From Chloroflexota bacterium (lineage in GTDB: Bacteria > Chloroflexota > Dehalococcoidia > Lucifugimonadales > SAR202-VII-2): a stretch of DNA of 64,000 nt. The DNA is taken from NCBI GenBank assembly GCA_003228115.1, contig QEVV01000003.1, forward strand, positions 182,052 through 246,051, read 5' to 3'. The position numbers and the translations under genes are program-made. The notes beneath the pieces were generated by a model. That model was not told the origin of the DNA and ran no database searches. It worked only from the letters and a program-made list of their open reading frames with translations. This document shows positions 25,873 through 34,152 of this stretch, one piece after another (position 1 is the first letter of the stretch; the number at the start of each line of letters is the position of its first letter).

Positions 25873-27061
25873 GTCCCTTGAATGGGACTGGCAAATATGG
25901 GCCCGGCCGTCTCAGCTAGCTCCAGACAGCGACTGGTTGATCTGGCTGGTGCTCGCAGGGCGCGGGTGGGGCAAGACCCGGACCGGCGCTGAATGGGTGC
26001 GTGGCCAAGCCAACTCCAAAAGAGCCCGCCGCATCGCTTTGGTGGCCCCTACGGCGGCCGATGTCCGGGACGTTATGGTCGAAGGGCCTAGTGGCCTGCT
26101 GTCAGTCGGCCCGCCCGATGAGCGTCCCAATTATGAACCCTCAAAGCGTCGCTTAACCTGGCCCAACGGCGTGGTGGCGACTACCTTCTCTGCCGACGAG
26201 CCTGACCGGCTGAGGGGACCCCAGTTCCATGCAGCGTGGTGCGACGAACTAGCAGCTTGGCGTTATCCCGACGCATGGGACATGCTCCAGTTCGGTCTGC
26301 GGCTGGGGCCGCAGCCTCGCACAGTTGTTACGACAACGCCGAGGCCAATCCGGCTTATCCGCGAGATCCTTGCTTCTCCGGCTACGACGGTCACCCACGG
26401 CTCGACGTACGAGAACAAGTCCAACCTATCGAAGGCGTTCCTGCAGCGAATAGCAGCCCGGTACGAGGGGACGCGATTAGGCCGTCAAGAGATCCACGCC
26501 GAAGTCCTCGACGACGTTGAGGGCGCTCTCTGGCAGCGGGAGGCGTTTCGCAGGGTTCCCATTTCGCCGGACCTGAGGCGCGTCGTTGTCGCCATTGATC
26601 CTGCGGTCTCCTACAGCGAGGGCTCAGATGAAACGGGCATCGTCGTCGCCGGCCGGGGGGTCGATGGCAAGTTCTACGTCCTAGCGGACCGCTCTTGCAA
26701 GCTGTCGCCGGACGGATGGGCACGACGGGCTGTGCAGGCCTACCGAGACTTCGATGCAGACCGGATCATTGGCGAGGTCAACAATGGTGGCGAGCTAGTT
26801 GAGGCGGTGCTGCGAACAGTGGACAGCACAGTGCCCTTCAAAGCCGTCCACGCCAGCCGGGGCAAACTGGTCAGGGCTGAACCCATCGCCGCCCTCTACG
26901 AGCAAGGCAAGGTACTCCACGTCGGCAACGCACTAACTGACCTTGAAGACCAACTCTGCACCTGGACCCCGGAAAGCGGAGGAAGCCCCGATCGGATGGA
27001 CGCCATGGTCTGGGCGCTCACGGAGTTGAGTCAACGCGGCGGGATGGGGGTTTGGCTATAG
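25772..27061 (+). CDS. terL: Phage/GTA-type terminase large subunit
   Basis: A 429-residue DNA packaging motor. The ATPase domain has Walker A GRGWGKT at residues 63-69 and a Walker B ending in CDE (158-159) within QFHAAWCDELAAWR. TTTPRP follows as the coupling motif. The C-terminal nuclease domain begins with VVAIDPAVSYSEGSDETG and contains IGEVNNGGELVEAVLR and SPDRMDAMVWALTEL. The sequence style is that of the terminase used by Rhodobacter-type gene transfer agents and related HK97-like phages. It looks intact. The start is uncertain because of overlap with the previous frame. It ends two bases from a convergent DUF2283 gene. Confidence 0.9.
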   Translation: MKKQERNSYVESIASQPKPVRRKLIADLSPGAAESLEWDWQIWARPSQLAPDSDWLIWLVLAGRGWGKTRTGAEWVRGQANSKRARRIALVAPTAADVRDVMVEGPSGLLSVGPPDERPNYEPSKRRLTWPNGVVATTFSADEPDRLRGPQFHAAWCDELAAWRYPDAWDMLQFGLRLGPQPRTVVTTTPRPIRLIREILASPATTVTHGSTYENKSNLSKAFLQRIAARYEGTRLGRQEIHAEVLDDVEGALWQREAFRRVPISPDLRRVVVAIDPAVSYSEGSDETGIVVAGRGVDGKFYVLADRSCKLSPDGWARRAVQAYRDFDADRIIGEVNNGGELVEAVLRTVDSTVPFKAVHASRGKLVRAEPIAALYEQGKVLHVGNALTDLEDQLCTWTPESGGSPDRMDAMVWALTELSQRGGMGVWL

Positions 27062-27063
27062 GT

Positions 27064-27249
27064 TCAGGTGTGCTCCAGCCCTCTGGAATTCTCCACGCGC
27101 TTCGAGGCGTGCAGAATCTCTATGCCTACGACGTTGCCGTCCCTGTCATAGTCGATAATGACGCCCGGCCTGTCCTGGTAACTTTCCTCAATGTCGGATT
27201 CGCTGAGGAGGATGGGGAGGATCTCTGTTTCAAAATCGTATGTAACCTT
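27064..27249 (-). CDS. DUF2283-like small protein
   Basis: A 61-residue protein starting with GTG at 27249 (VKVTYDFETEILPILL), ahead of which GAGGGGGAGGG serves as ribosome site. The C-terminal PGVIIDYDRDGNVVGIEIL is the DUF2283 signature. The function of the family is unknown; many members accompany toxin-antitoxin or mobile genes. It lies 19 bases after the TIR-like gene on the same strand, so the two may be one small operon inserted between phage genes. The longer frame to 27330 overlaps that gene and is less likely. Confidence 0.75.
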   Translation of the reverse strand, partial: KVTYDFETEILPILLSESDIEESYQDRPGVIIDYDRDGNVVGIEILHASKRVENSRGLEHT

Positions 27250-27268
27250 CACTATGTAGCCCTCCCCC

Positions 27269-28216
27269 TCAAAGCACGCTGCCACCGCCCCTGGCGGACC
27301 TTCCTGGAATGGTGGCCTGTATGCGGTCAATCAATCGCTGCTTTAGTTCATCAACGTCGTTCCACAAGATGTGATTGTATTGACGTGTATCGAAATGCGC
27401 TTTCTTCTCATCCCCCGAACGACAAGTCCATATGACCGGGATTCCCAAGCCTAAAGCGAATCCTGCCTCGAAGTAAACGCCATGTTTATGCTCCGTGAAG
27501 TCGGCGACGACCAGCCCACAGCGTCTGATCTCGGCTATGATGCGGTCATCTATCTTCTCATTGTGTTCGACTTGGTCCATGCGGATAGGCCTATATCCCG
27601 TAGCAACCAGCGCAGGCCTTATGCTGGCGTCCCAAGCCTCGCGAACGCTCTCATCGAACGACATGGCCACAAAGGCCTGATCAGAATCCGTCTGTGTCCT
27701 CCGAAGCTGGTCAAGCCGTTGCCATCCTTCAGGAGTAAGCCTGTAAGTAACCGGAGCAAGCTCAGCGGGAGGTATGAGTCCTCCCTCGTCCTCCAGCAAG
27801 CCCCGCTTCACCAGGGCCTCTAGTAGATACGCTAGTTCTCCACCATCTCGTCCGAAAACAAGTGGATAATTCCTGTCAACATCAAGGTCGACCCACTGGT
27901 CTGGTCGCAATTGCATCCCCTCGATCGCTCCAAGCGCCAAGTCCATTTGCTCCAGTGGCGTGGACGGCAGCGGAGATGTTTCCACCAATTCCAAAAGGTT
28001 TAAGCCAGTTATACACAGTGGATTCCCATGTTCGGAGGCTCTTCGGGCGACTCCCGACAGCAGGTGAAGTCTATTCCCAAGATTAGTTTGCATGTCAGCG
28101 CGTTCAACACCCACTGCCGTCGAGAAGGTTCCGCATCGGTCGCAAGAGTACCAACGAGTTCCACTCCGAAACTCATGGTTCGCCGGTTCGCCGCAAAGAA
28201 TGCATTGTCGTGCCAT
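27269..28216 (-). CDS. Zinc-ribbon protein with C-terminal TIR-like/deoxyribosyltransferase-fold domain
   Basis: A 315-residue protein. The start is the ATG at 28216 with AAGGA upstream. Residues 5-30 hold two Cys pairs (CILCG, CDRCG), a likely zinc ribbon. A middle region of about 130 residues includes a winged-helix-like TYRLTPEGWQRLDQLRR. The last 140 residues have QAFVAMSFDESVREAWD, ADFTEHKHGVYFEAGFALG and IPVIWTCRSGDEKKAHFD, the pattern of the TIR-like/nucleoside 2-deoxyribosyltransferase fold with a Glu in the EAGFA segment. Such domains cleave NAD or nucleotides in anti-phage systems. Its location in reverse between terminase and portal genes supports a defence or moron role; this is inference. 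Confidence 0.75.
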   Translation of the reverse strand: MARQCILCGEPANHEFRSGTRWYSCDRCGTFSTAVGVERADMQTNLGNRLHLLSGVARRASEHGNPLCITGLNLLELVETSPLPSTPLEQMDLALGAIEGMQLRPDQWVDLDVDRNYPLVFGRDGGELAYLLEALVKRGLLEDEGGLIPPAELAPVTYRLTPEGWQRLDQLRRTQTDSDQAFVAMSFDESVREAWDASIRPALVATGYRPIRMDQVEHNEKIDDRIIAEIRRCGLVVADFTEHKHGVYFEAGFALGLGIPVIWTCRSGDEKKAHFDTRQYNHILWNDVDELKQRLIDRIQATIPGRSARGGGSVL

Positions 28217-28328
28217 CAATCCTATCCTTCCTTATTGGGCATGCGGTCTTAGGCATACGGTCATCCAACTCAATGCAAGCTAATTGTAGGCCTAGACTCC
28301 AAACTAGCAACGCCCTGCCACCCACCCC

Positions 28329-28357
28329 TTGTTAATATAGAACATATGTACTATTCT
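28329..28357 (+). promoter_or_regulatory. Promoter B with LexA-like operator, ahead of portal segment
   Basis: -35 TTGTTA (28329-28334), exactly 17 bp, -10 TATTCT (28352-28357). GAACATATGTAC fills spacer positions 6-17 (28340-28351), the same register as in promoter A. It precedes the small membrane protein and portal genes. No terminator hairpin was found between it and the first gene, unlike promoters A and C. Confidence 0.7.
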
Positions 28358-28425
28358 CCCACCTCAAGAGACTCTCCCTTCCGTCCGAACCGCACCAAGC
28401 GACAACACTTGATCGAGGCGGGCCT

Positions 28426-28677
28426 GTGACCTTTGAAACGCAAACTACCGGATCCCGTGTGGCTAGGGGCGCTAGGTCAGCCGCCACATTAACCGTGCTT
28501 TTCTTGGCAAGCATCGTGGCCCCTTGGGTTCCTGCTCTGGCGTCGACGTACTTCGGGGCACCTTGGCAATTGACTGCGGCCTCCGTCGGATGGGCTGCTG
28601 TGTGGTATGGCTGGCTGGCGGCCCAGGTGCGAACACCGCGATCTCAGGCTGTTTCTACTGAAGGAGGAAACGGATGA
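28426..28677 (+). CDS. Small two-helix membrane protein ahead of portal
   Basis: An 83-residue protein starting with GTG at 28426 (GAGGCGGG site). Two hydrophobic segments, LTVLFLASIVAPWVPALAS and WQLTAASVGWAAVWYGWLA, flank a short turn. Its stop overlaps the portal ATG (ATGA at 28674-28677), so it is coupled to the portal gene. Small membrane proteins at this place in phages can be holin-like, but no family is recognised. Confidence 0.65.
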   Translation: MTFETQTTGSRVARGARSAATLTVLFLASIVAPWVPALASTYFGAPWQLTAASVGWAAVWYGWLAAQVRTPRSQAVSTEGGNG

Positions 28678-29954
28678 TCAATGCGCTGAGGGATGTGCTC
28701 AACTCGCTTGTTCCCCAGGCCAATGCAGGTGTTCCGGCCATCAAGCGCGGCAACGAACCGCTGGCGCAATCCCTCCGGGGCCAGATGCATGACCTTCCTG
28801 TCGGGCAGGAGTGGGCGCCGGCTTCCTACGGCGACTACTATGCCGCCTCTGTACCTGTATACCGGGCCGTAAAGCTCAGGGCGGATGCAGTGGCGCAGGC
28901 CCCTATGAAGGTCTATAAGCGCGACAACTTAGGCGAGTTGTCATGGGTCGGCCCTCGCCATCCTGTCCAACAACTCTTGGAGCGGGTCAACCCTTGGTGG
29001 TCCCATTTCGAACTGTGGCGGGGCGTAGAGACGCACCTGAACTTGTGGGGCAGCTCGTTCCGCTGGGTCAACAGGCCCACTACGGACCCTTCGACCTGGG
29101 AGATATGGCTCCTACGTCCCGACAAGGTCGCTGTGGTGCGAGACCGGGAGCAGTATGTGAGGGGCTTCATCTATGACCCGCACGGAGCGCGCTTTCCAAT
29201 GACCCCGGATGAAGTGTTGTGGGACCGCTACTTCAATCCCCTGGACGAATACGCAGGGCTGTCCCCGATTGCGCCGGGACGGCTGTCCATCGACATGCAG
29301 CGGGACATGCTCAAGGTGAACCGGTACCTGTTCAAGAATGGCGTGCTGTCGCAGAACTTGGCCTTCATGCTTAACGGCCCGCTTACCACAGAGCAGGTGG
29401 AGGAGTTTTACCTGCGGCTCGAAGAGCGCCACGGCGGCTCCGAGAAAGCCAACCGGCCAATAGTTGTTGATGTGGGCGTCGGAAAGGTGGAAAACCTTGG
29501 ATTGTCCAACCGGGAGATGGAGTTCTTCCAGGGTCTGACGTTCACCCTTCAAGACGTAGCTCGCATTTATTCCGTGCCGCCGCCTCTCATGTATGACCAG
29601 ACCCGCGCCACCTACAACAATGTGGCTGAGGCAAAGAAGGATTTCTACGAGAATGCTATCACCCAAGAGTGGCGTCTCTTGGAGGCGGGCATGCAAGAAC
29701 GGTTTGTGCCCATGCTGCCTCCGCAGTACCGGGATTTGGAAGTGCGGTTCGACACCTCCGGGATTGAGGCGCTGCAAGAGGACGCTTCGCAGCGGGCGCA
29801 GCGAGACCAGGCGGATATAGAACGCGGCATCAGGACCATCAACGAAGTGCGTCAGGAGCGGGGACTCCCTCAGGTGCCTTGGGGCGACACATGGTGGGCG
29901 CCCCAAGGAATGACACCCGCACGAGATTCGATCGGCGGTTCATCTCGGCGCTAG
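28674..29954 (+). CDS. HK97-family phage portal protein
   Basis: A 426-residue portal protein, the ring through which DNA enters the capsid. The ribosome site is AAGGAGGAAA. Family features are VPVYRAVKLRADAVAQAPMK, HPVQQLLERVNPWWS, the WEIWLLRPDKV strand and FTLQDVARIYSVPPPLM, followed by the C-terminal helix ENAITQEWRLLEAGM. The length is normal for HK97/GTA-type portals and the frame is intact. It belongs with the terminase at 25772 in standard phage order but is separated from it by two reverse-strand genes. Confidence 0.9.
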   Translation: MINALRDVLNSLVPQANAGVPAIKRGNEPLAQSLRGQMHDLPVGQEWAPASYGDYYAASVPVYRAVKLRADAVAQAPMKVYKRDNLGELSWVGPRHPVQQLLERVNPWWSHFELWRGVETHLNLWGSSFRWVNRPTTDPSTWEIWLLRPDKVAVVRDREQYVRGFIYDPHGARFPMTPDEVLWDRYFNPLDEYAGLSPIAPGRLSIDMQRDMLKVNRYLFKNGVLSQNLAFMLNGPLTTEQVEEFYLRLEERHGGSEKANRPIVVDVGVGKVENLGLSNREMEFFQGLTFTLQDVARIYSVPPPLMYDQTRATYNNVAEAKKDFYENAITQEWRLLEAGMQERFVPMLPPQYRDLEVRFDTSGIEALQEDASQRAQRDQADIERGIRTINEVRQERGLPQVPWGDTWWAPQGMTPARDSIGGSSRR

Positions 29955-29989
29955 AGAAAACAACTGGTCTGTAGTGAGCACAGGGGGGC

Positions 29990-30166
29990 ATGATGAAACC
30001 AGAGCGAGAGGTATTGTTTTGCGATTGCTGCGGCACGGAGGGTCTAGCCTACCAAGAGAAAGAGCGGGTGGTTATCGTGACGCGGCGTCACGGCAAGAAG
30101 CACGTCCTCACGGTCGTGGTAGGACGGCCAAGTAAACCAGCCGAAGAGGTTGCGACCAGAGTCTGA
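29990..30166 (+). CDS. 58-aa small protein with CxxC-like cluster
   Basis: A short gene starting ATGATGAAACC after a GGGGGG site, 35 bases beyond the portal. The product has FCDCCGTEGLAYQEKERVV then TRRHGKKHVLTVVVGRPS. The CDCC group and several basic residues suggest a small zinc-binding or nucleic-acid-binding protein, but three Cys alone are not a full site. It is the last gene before a strong terminator, so it belongs to the promoter B unit. Confidence 0.6.
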   Translation: MMKPEREVLFCDCCGTEGLAYQEKERVVIVTRRHGKKHVLTVVVGRPSKPAEEVATRV

Positions 30167-30199
30167 GCAGTCGAGCAAAGTTTTCCGGGCCCATTTCGA

Positions 30200-30232
30200 G
30201 AAGAGGGGTGACATAGGCGGTCACCCCTCTTC
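30200..30232 (+). terminator. Intrinsic terminator closing the portal unit
   Basis: A perfect 13-bp stem GAAGAGGGGTGAC with 30220-30232, 7-base loop, followed by CTTTGCC. It ends the promoter B unit and forms the boundary to the metabolic region. Confidence 0.8.
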
Positions 30233-30244
30233 CTTTGCCCCGCC

Positions 30245-30273
30245 TTTCCTTCGTTGGGCGGGTGTTGTATAAC
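30245..30273 (+). promoter_or_regulatory. Candidate promoter for the fusion enzyme
   Basis: TTTCCT, 17 bp, then TATAAC (30268-30273), 39 bases before the ATG at 30312. The -10 is good and the -35 is weak. Confidence 0.35.
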
Positions 30274-30311
30274 AGCCATGAGGCACTCCAGCTTTTGTTC
30301 AAGAGGCGCAC

Positions 30312-32165
30312 ATGTCCCTAGAAGACGACCTAAACCAGCCTCTCGAAAAAGCCATTGGCGCGGCGATGGCGGACAGCCGCATGGGGTTGCTGCTGACGGG
30401 GCGAATGTCCCATGCGGAGTTGCATGCCTTCTTCCGGCGGCTTATCGTCGCCCATCTGAACTCCGGCCACCTCGCGGGCTTCCTTTACTCGCTTGCGCCG
30501 CCGGGGGCCGATGACCTGTTGCGCCAAAAGATGGAGAAGGAGTTGGGAGCGGAAGGAGACCCGGCTCGCTCAGACTTACTTCTCGATCTCGCCAAGGGCC
30601 TGGGCTTCACCGACAGGGAACAGGAGCGGCTAATTGCAGAAGCCAATGAAGCTCGACGCAAGTTTGCAACGGAAGCCGCCCTCTACCCTACCCTCCGCCT
30701 AGCCGGGCTCTCCATCCTTATAGAAACCCTGGCATTTGAAACGTTCCTCACCCGGCTCAGCGGCCCCGTTGCCGAAGCGCTGACCAGCCAGTACGACGTT
30801 CCGTCTGAAGCTGTGCAGTGGTTTACCCTCTACGGCGGGGCTGAGGCTGGCCAAGCGGAGGAAGAGAGGCGAGTTGTTGAGCAATACATCTCCTTTTATC
30901 GATTGAGCGCCTCTGACGTTCAGGGCATTGTGCGGCGGGCGTTCACCCGTAACCCCATTCTGGAACGCTACTTCCCACCCGCAGCTCCAGGAACCGGGAC
31001 ATCCGCTCGTGGCCGCCTCGTCTCCATCGACATTATCCCGTTACAAATGCCGTTCACCCGAAGCATGGCCCAAGCAACGCCGAACAGGACGTTCAGCGAA
31101 CCCATCGTCGTTAGGGTGCGCGACGCAGAGGGGGTGACCGGCTATGGCGAAGCCCTTCCCCGTCCACATGTTTCGGGCGAAGATGTTCAAAGCACCATAG
31201 AGCGCCTTCGTTACGTCCTTGCACCTCAGGTCCTTGCATCTGATTTTGCCTCTGGCGGAGCGGTCGGCGAGGAAATACGGTCGGCCGAGGCGAAATGGAG
31301 CCGTTCCCGGCGGCCGGAGGACACTGCCGTCGCCTGGAACACTGCCCAGTGCGCCATGGAATTGGCCATCTTCGACTGGGCTTTCAAGCGGTTTGGCGCT
31401 TCCATCTCAGAGCTACTCATTCCGGCGCGGCGGGATGTCGTTTACACAGGGGTTGCTAACGCTGAAGCACCGGAAGCCGCAGCTGCTTTGTGCAAGCGAT
31501 ACATGGACTCCGGGTTGGCCAGGGTAAAAATCAAGGTGGGTATCGGTGACGACGTTGCCCGCTTGGATGCTGTGAGGGGGGTGGTTGGCCCGGATGTGGC
31601 AATTCGCATTGATGCCAATGGCGCTTGGACCGCGGAGGAAGCCATCATGGCACTCACGGAACTGCAGCCCTTTGACATAGAGGCCGTCGAGCAACCGGTT
31701 GCCGCTTCCGACATCGAAGGGATGCTTCGAGTGCGCGAAGAGACGGGCATGCGCATCGTTGCCGACGAGTCGCTGGTGCGTGTGAAGGACGCTCAAGCGT
31801 TGATCAAGGCCAAGGCCTGCGATGTCTTCAACATCCAAGTGTCCAAGTGCGGCGGGCTCATCTCGTCGCGCAGGCTGGCCCTCGCAGCCCGCGAAGCCGG
31901 GCTCGGGGTCCAAATTGGGGCACATATCGGCGAAACATCCATCCTCTCAGCGGCGGGTCGCCATCTGGCTGCTCACCTGCCAGAGGTGGACAGCCTCGAG
32001 GGTTCCATGGGCACTCATCTGTTCACGGAGGATGTCGCCAGGGAGCCGGTGATGTTCGGCTACGGCGGGCAGACCGACCTTCTGATCGGCGACGGCCTCG
32101 GCGTGGAGATAGACGAGGCTGCGCTAGAACGACTGGCCTTGGAGATCATTACCGTCACGGCCTAG
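30312..32165 (+). CDS. Fusion: heme-oxygenase-like helical domain plus enolase-superfamily enzyme
   Basis: A 617-residue two-domain protein. Residues 1-230 are all-helical and resemble the TENA/PqqC-like iron-containing redox family (HAELHAFFRRLIVAHL, ALTSQYDVPSEAVQWFTLYG). Positions usually holding metal-ligand His appear replaced (FTLYGGAEAGQ where H-x-x-AD-x-x-H is usual). Residues 235-617 are a mandelate racemase/muconate lactonising enzyme: KIK with Lys406/Lys408, metal ligands Asp434 (RIDANG), Glu460 (EQPV) and Asp485 (ADES), and Lys512 in VSKCGG. The second domain should racemise or cyclise a carboxylate. I know of no standard family with this fusion. Confidence 0.82.
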   Translation: MSLEDDLNQPLEKAIGAAMADSRMGLLLTGRMSHAELHAFFRRLIVAHLNSGHLAGFLYSLAPPGADDLLRQKMEKELGAEGDPARSDLLLDLAKGLGFTDREQERLIAEANEARRKFATEAALYPTLRLAGLSILIETLAFETFLTRLSGPVAEALTSQYDVPSEAVQWFTLYGGAEAGQAEEERRVVEQYISFYRLSASDVQGIVRRAFTRNPILERYFPPAAPGTGTSARGRLVSIDIIPLQMPFTRSMAQATPNRTFSEPIVVRVRDAEGVTGYGEALPRPHVSGEDVQSTIERLRYVLAPQVLASDFASGGAVGEEIRSAEAKWSRSRRPEDTAVAWNTAQCAMELAIFDWAFKRFGASISELLIPARRDVVYTGVANAEAPEAAAALCKRYMDSGLARVKIKVGIGDDVARLDAVRGVVGPDVAIRIDANGAWTAEEAIMALTELQPFDIEAVEQPVAASDIEGMLRVREETGMRIVADESLVRVKDAQALIKAKACDVFNIQVSKCGGLISSRRLALAAREAGLGVQIGAHIGETSILSAAGRHLAAHLPEVDSLEGSMGTHLFTEDVAREPVMFGYGGQTDLLIGDGLGVEIDEAALERLALEIITVTA

Positions 32166-32249
32166 GCCGACCTATAGCGACGGCTTGCAAGCCCTTTGTA
32201 GTATTATCGGGCGAACTCTTCCCATTCCCTCAGCGTTGAGAGCCCTTCT

Positions 32250-33113
32250 ATGCAAGACCCCAAGTTCATCGATGTGGGTGGTATCCAGACCCGGTACTTC
32301 GAGGCGGGCCAGGGTGAGCCTGTCGTCCTTGTCCACGGTGGCCAGTTCGGGTGGTTCAATTGCGCCACCGATTGGGACCTCAACTTCGACGATTTGGCCA
32401 GAGACTTCCACGTCTTCGCTCTGGACAGAATCGGCCAAGGCCACAGCGACAACCCGCGGGATCCTTCAGAGTACCTCTTGGGTACCGCTTCCCAGCACCT
32501 GTATGACTTCATCAAGGCTGTGGGGCTTACCCAGGCCCACCTCGTCGGGCACTCCCGCGGTGGCTATGGTGTGACCAGGGTCGCTTTGGAGCATCCGGAG
32601 GTTGTGAAATCGCTGGTCATTGTGGACAGCGGCTCTTTGATGCACCAGAGCGCTCCCTTCTACGACGAACTGGACAAGAAGGCCGCCCACATCACCGACA
32701 CGCGAGAGATGATCGAGTTCAAGATGGTTAATAGCTCCTTCAGCGGCGACATTATGTCCCAGGGGTGGGTCGACGACATCATGACCTTCATCGAGACGCC
32801 AAAGCACAGGATTGCCCAGGAGACCAACGCTGAAACGAAAACAGTGTCGCGGGCCGACCATATCCAGCGGCAGAGCGAGTCTCAGGAAGCCATCAGAAAT
32901 GGGGCGCTCAAGAACTTCCCCGTGTTGGTCATCTGGGCCTATGACGACCAAAGCGCATCAATGGAGGAGTGTGGCATTCCCGCCATGCACCTTATCTTGC
33001 CCAACGTGCCCAATTCCCGGATGCACGTATTCAATCAGGCCGGGCACTACGTCTTCCGGGAGCATCCAAAGGAGTTCAACGCGATTGTGCGGACGTTCCT
33101 CAATGGCTTGTAG
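32250..33113 (+). CDS. Alpha/beta hydrolase, tandem paralog 1
   Basis: A 287-residue hydrolase of the MhpC-like C-C bond or ester hydrolase type. It has VHGGQFG as the oxyanion strand, nucleophile Ser102 in GHSRGG, a probable acid in WAYDDQS and His in QAGHYVFREHP. It is cytoplasmic, with no signal peptide. It is the first of three paralogs of identical length, with gaps of 77 and 98 bases between them. It lies after the enolase-type fusion enzyme, and the two may act in one degradative route. Confidence 0.9.
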   Translation: MQDPKFIDVGGIQTRYFEAGQGEPVVLVHGGQFGWFNCATDWDLNFDDLARDFHVFALDRIGQGHSDNPRDPSEYLLGTASQHLYDFIKAVGLTQAHLVGHSRGGYGVTRVALEHPEVVKSLVIVDSGSLMHQSAPFYDELDKKAAHITDTREMIEFKMVNSSFSGDIMSQGWVDDIMTFIETPKHRIAQETNAETKTVSRADHIQRQSESQEAIRNGALKNFPVLVIWAYDDQSASMEECGIPAMHLILPNVPNSRMHVFNQAGHYVFREHPKEFNAIVRTFLNGL

Positions 33114-33190
33114 CTAGAAGGCAATGACAAGCGCCCGATCACGACCATAGCAGGATGGCAGACTCAGATCCCGACACAAAGGAGACAGGC

Positions 33191-34054
33191 ATGGAAAACC
33201 CAAAGTTCGTTGACGTAGAAGGCATAAGGACCAGGTATTTTGAAGCTGGACAAGGCGAACCGATGGTCTTGATTTCTGGAGGTCAATTCGGCAGCTTCAA
33301 TTGCGCCACCGACTGGGACCTCAACTTCGACGACCTGGCCGGAGACTTTCACGTCTTCGCAGTGGACAAGATCGGCCAGGGCCATACGGACAACCCAAAG
33401 GACCCCTCGGATTACATCCTGGGCACGGCGGTCCAGCACCTCCATGACTTCTTGAAGGCGGTCGGGCTGGAGCAGGCGCACCTGGTGGGTCACTCCCGCG
33501 GCGGCTATGCCATCGTCAGACTCGCGTTGGAGCACCCGGAGGTGGTGAAGTCGCTCACCATCGTGGATAGCGGCTCCATCATGCACGAGGCAGCGCCGTT
33601 CTATGTCGAGCTAGCCGAGAAGGCGGCCCACATCACCGACCCCCGTGAGAAACACGAGTTCATGATGGTCAACAGCTCCTTCTCTGGAACGATAGTTTCC
33701 GATGGATGGCTGGATGACGTTATGAGCTTCGTGACCACGCCAAAGTACCGGATCGCTCAAGAAACCGACGTCGAAATGTGGCCCACTTGCCACGTCGACC
33801 ACGTTGCCAGGCAGAAAGAGACCAAGGAGTGGATCGCAAAAGGGGGGTTGAGTGACCTGCCCGTCCTGGTCACCTGGGCCTACAATGATCAGGGTGCACC
33901 CATCGAAGAGTGTGGCATTCCGGCCATGCACCTGATCTTGCCCAGCGTCCCCAACTCCCGTATGCACATCTTCAACCAGTCCGGGCACTACGTCTTCCGG
34001 GAGCATCCAAAGGAATTCAACGCTACAGTCAGGACATTCATACAAGGACTCTAG
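33191..34054 (+). CDS. Alpha/beta hydrolase, tandem paralog 2
   Basis: A 287-residue paralog starting at the ATG at 33191 (MENPKFVDVEGI), with GGAGACAGG upstream; the frame also opens at 33155. It keeps the GHSRGG nucleophile, the acid loop TWAYNDQGA and QSGHYVFREHP. The usual HGG of the oxyanion strand is SGG here (LISGGQFG), which may alter activity or substrate preference. It is closely similar to its neighbours over the whole length. Confidence 0.9.
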   Translation: MENPKFVDVEGIRTRYFEAGQGEPMVLISGGQFGSFNCATDWDLNFDDLAGDFHVFAVDKIGQGHTDNPKDPSDYILGTAVQHLHDFLKAVGLEQAHLVGHSRGGYAIVRLALEHPEVVKSLTIVDSGSIMHEAAPFYVELAEKAAHITDPREKHEFMMVNSSFSGTIVSDGWLDDVMSFVTTPKYRIAQETDVEMWPTCHVDHVARQKETKEWIAKGGLSDLPVLVTWAYNDQGAPIEECGIPAMHLILPSVPNSRMHIFNQSGHYVFREHPKEFNATVRTFIQGL

Positions 34055-34152
34055 GGCGTTGGCTAGCCCCGGCTCTTCAGCTGCGTTCGGCCCCCATCCC
34101 TTCGGCTTACTCAGGGACTGAGCGGGCACGGCCATCTACAAGGAGTAATCGC

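Noticed and set aside
25394..30232. Calling this a proven gene transfer agent or complete prophage
   Set aside because: No capsid, tail, integrase or attachment repeats are visible, so only a packaging remnant or dispersed module can be claimed.
33910..34152. N-terminal extension of the third alpha/beta hydrolase
   Set aside because: Overlaps the second hydrolase out of frame; the internal ATG at 34153 has AGGAG and matches the paralogs.
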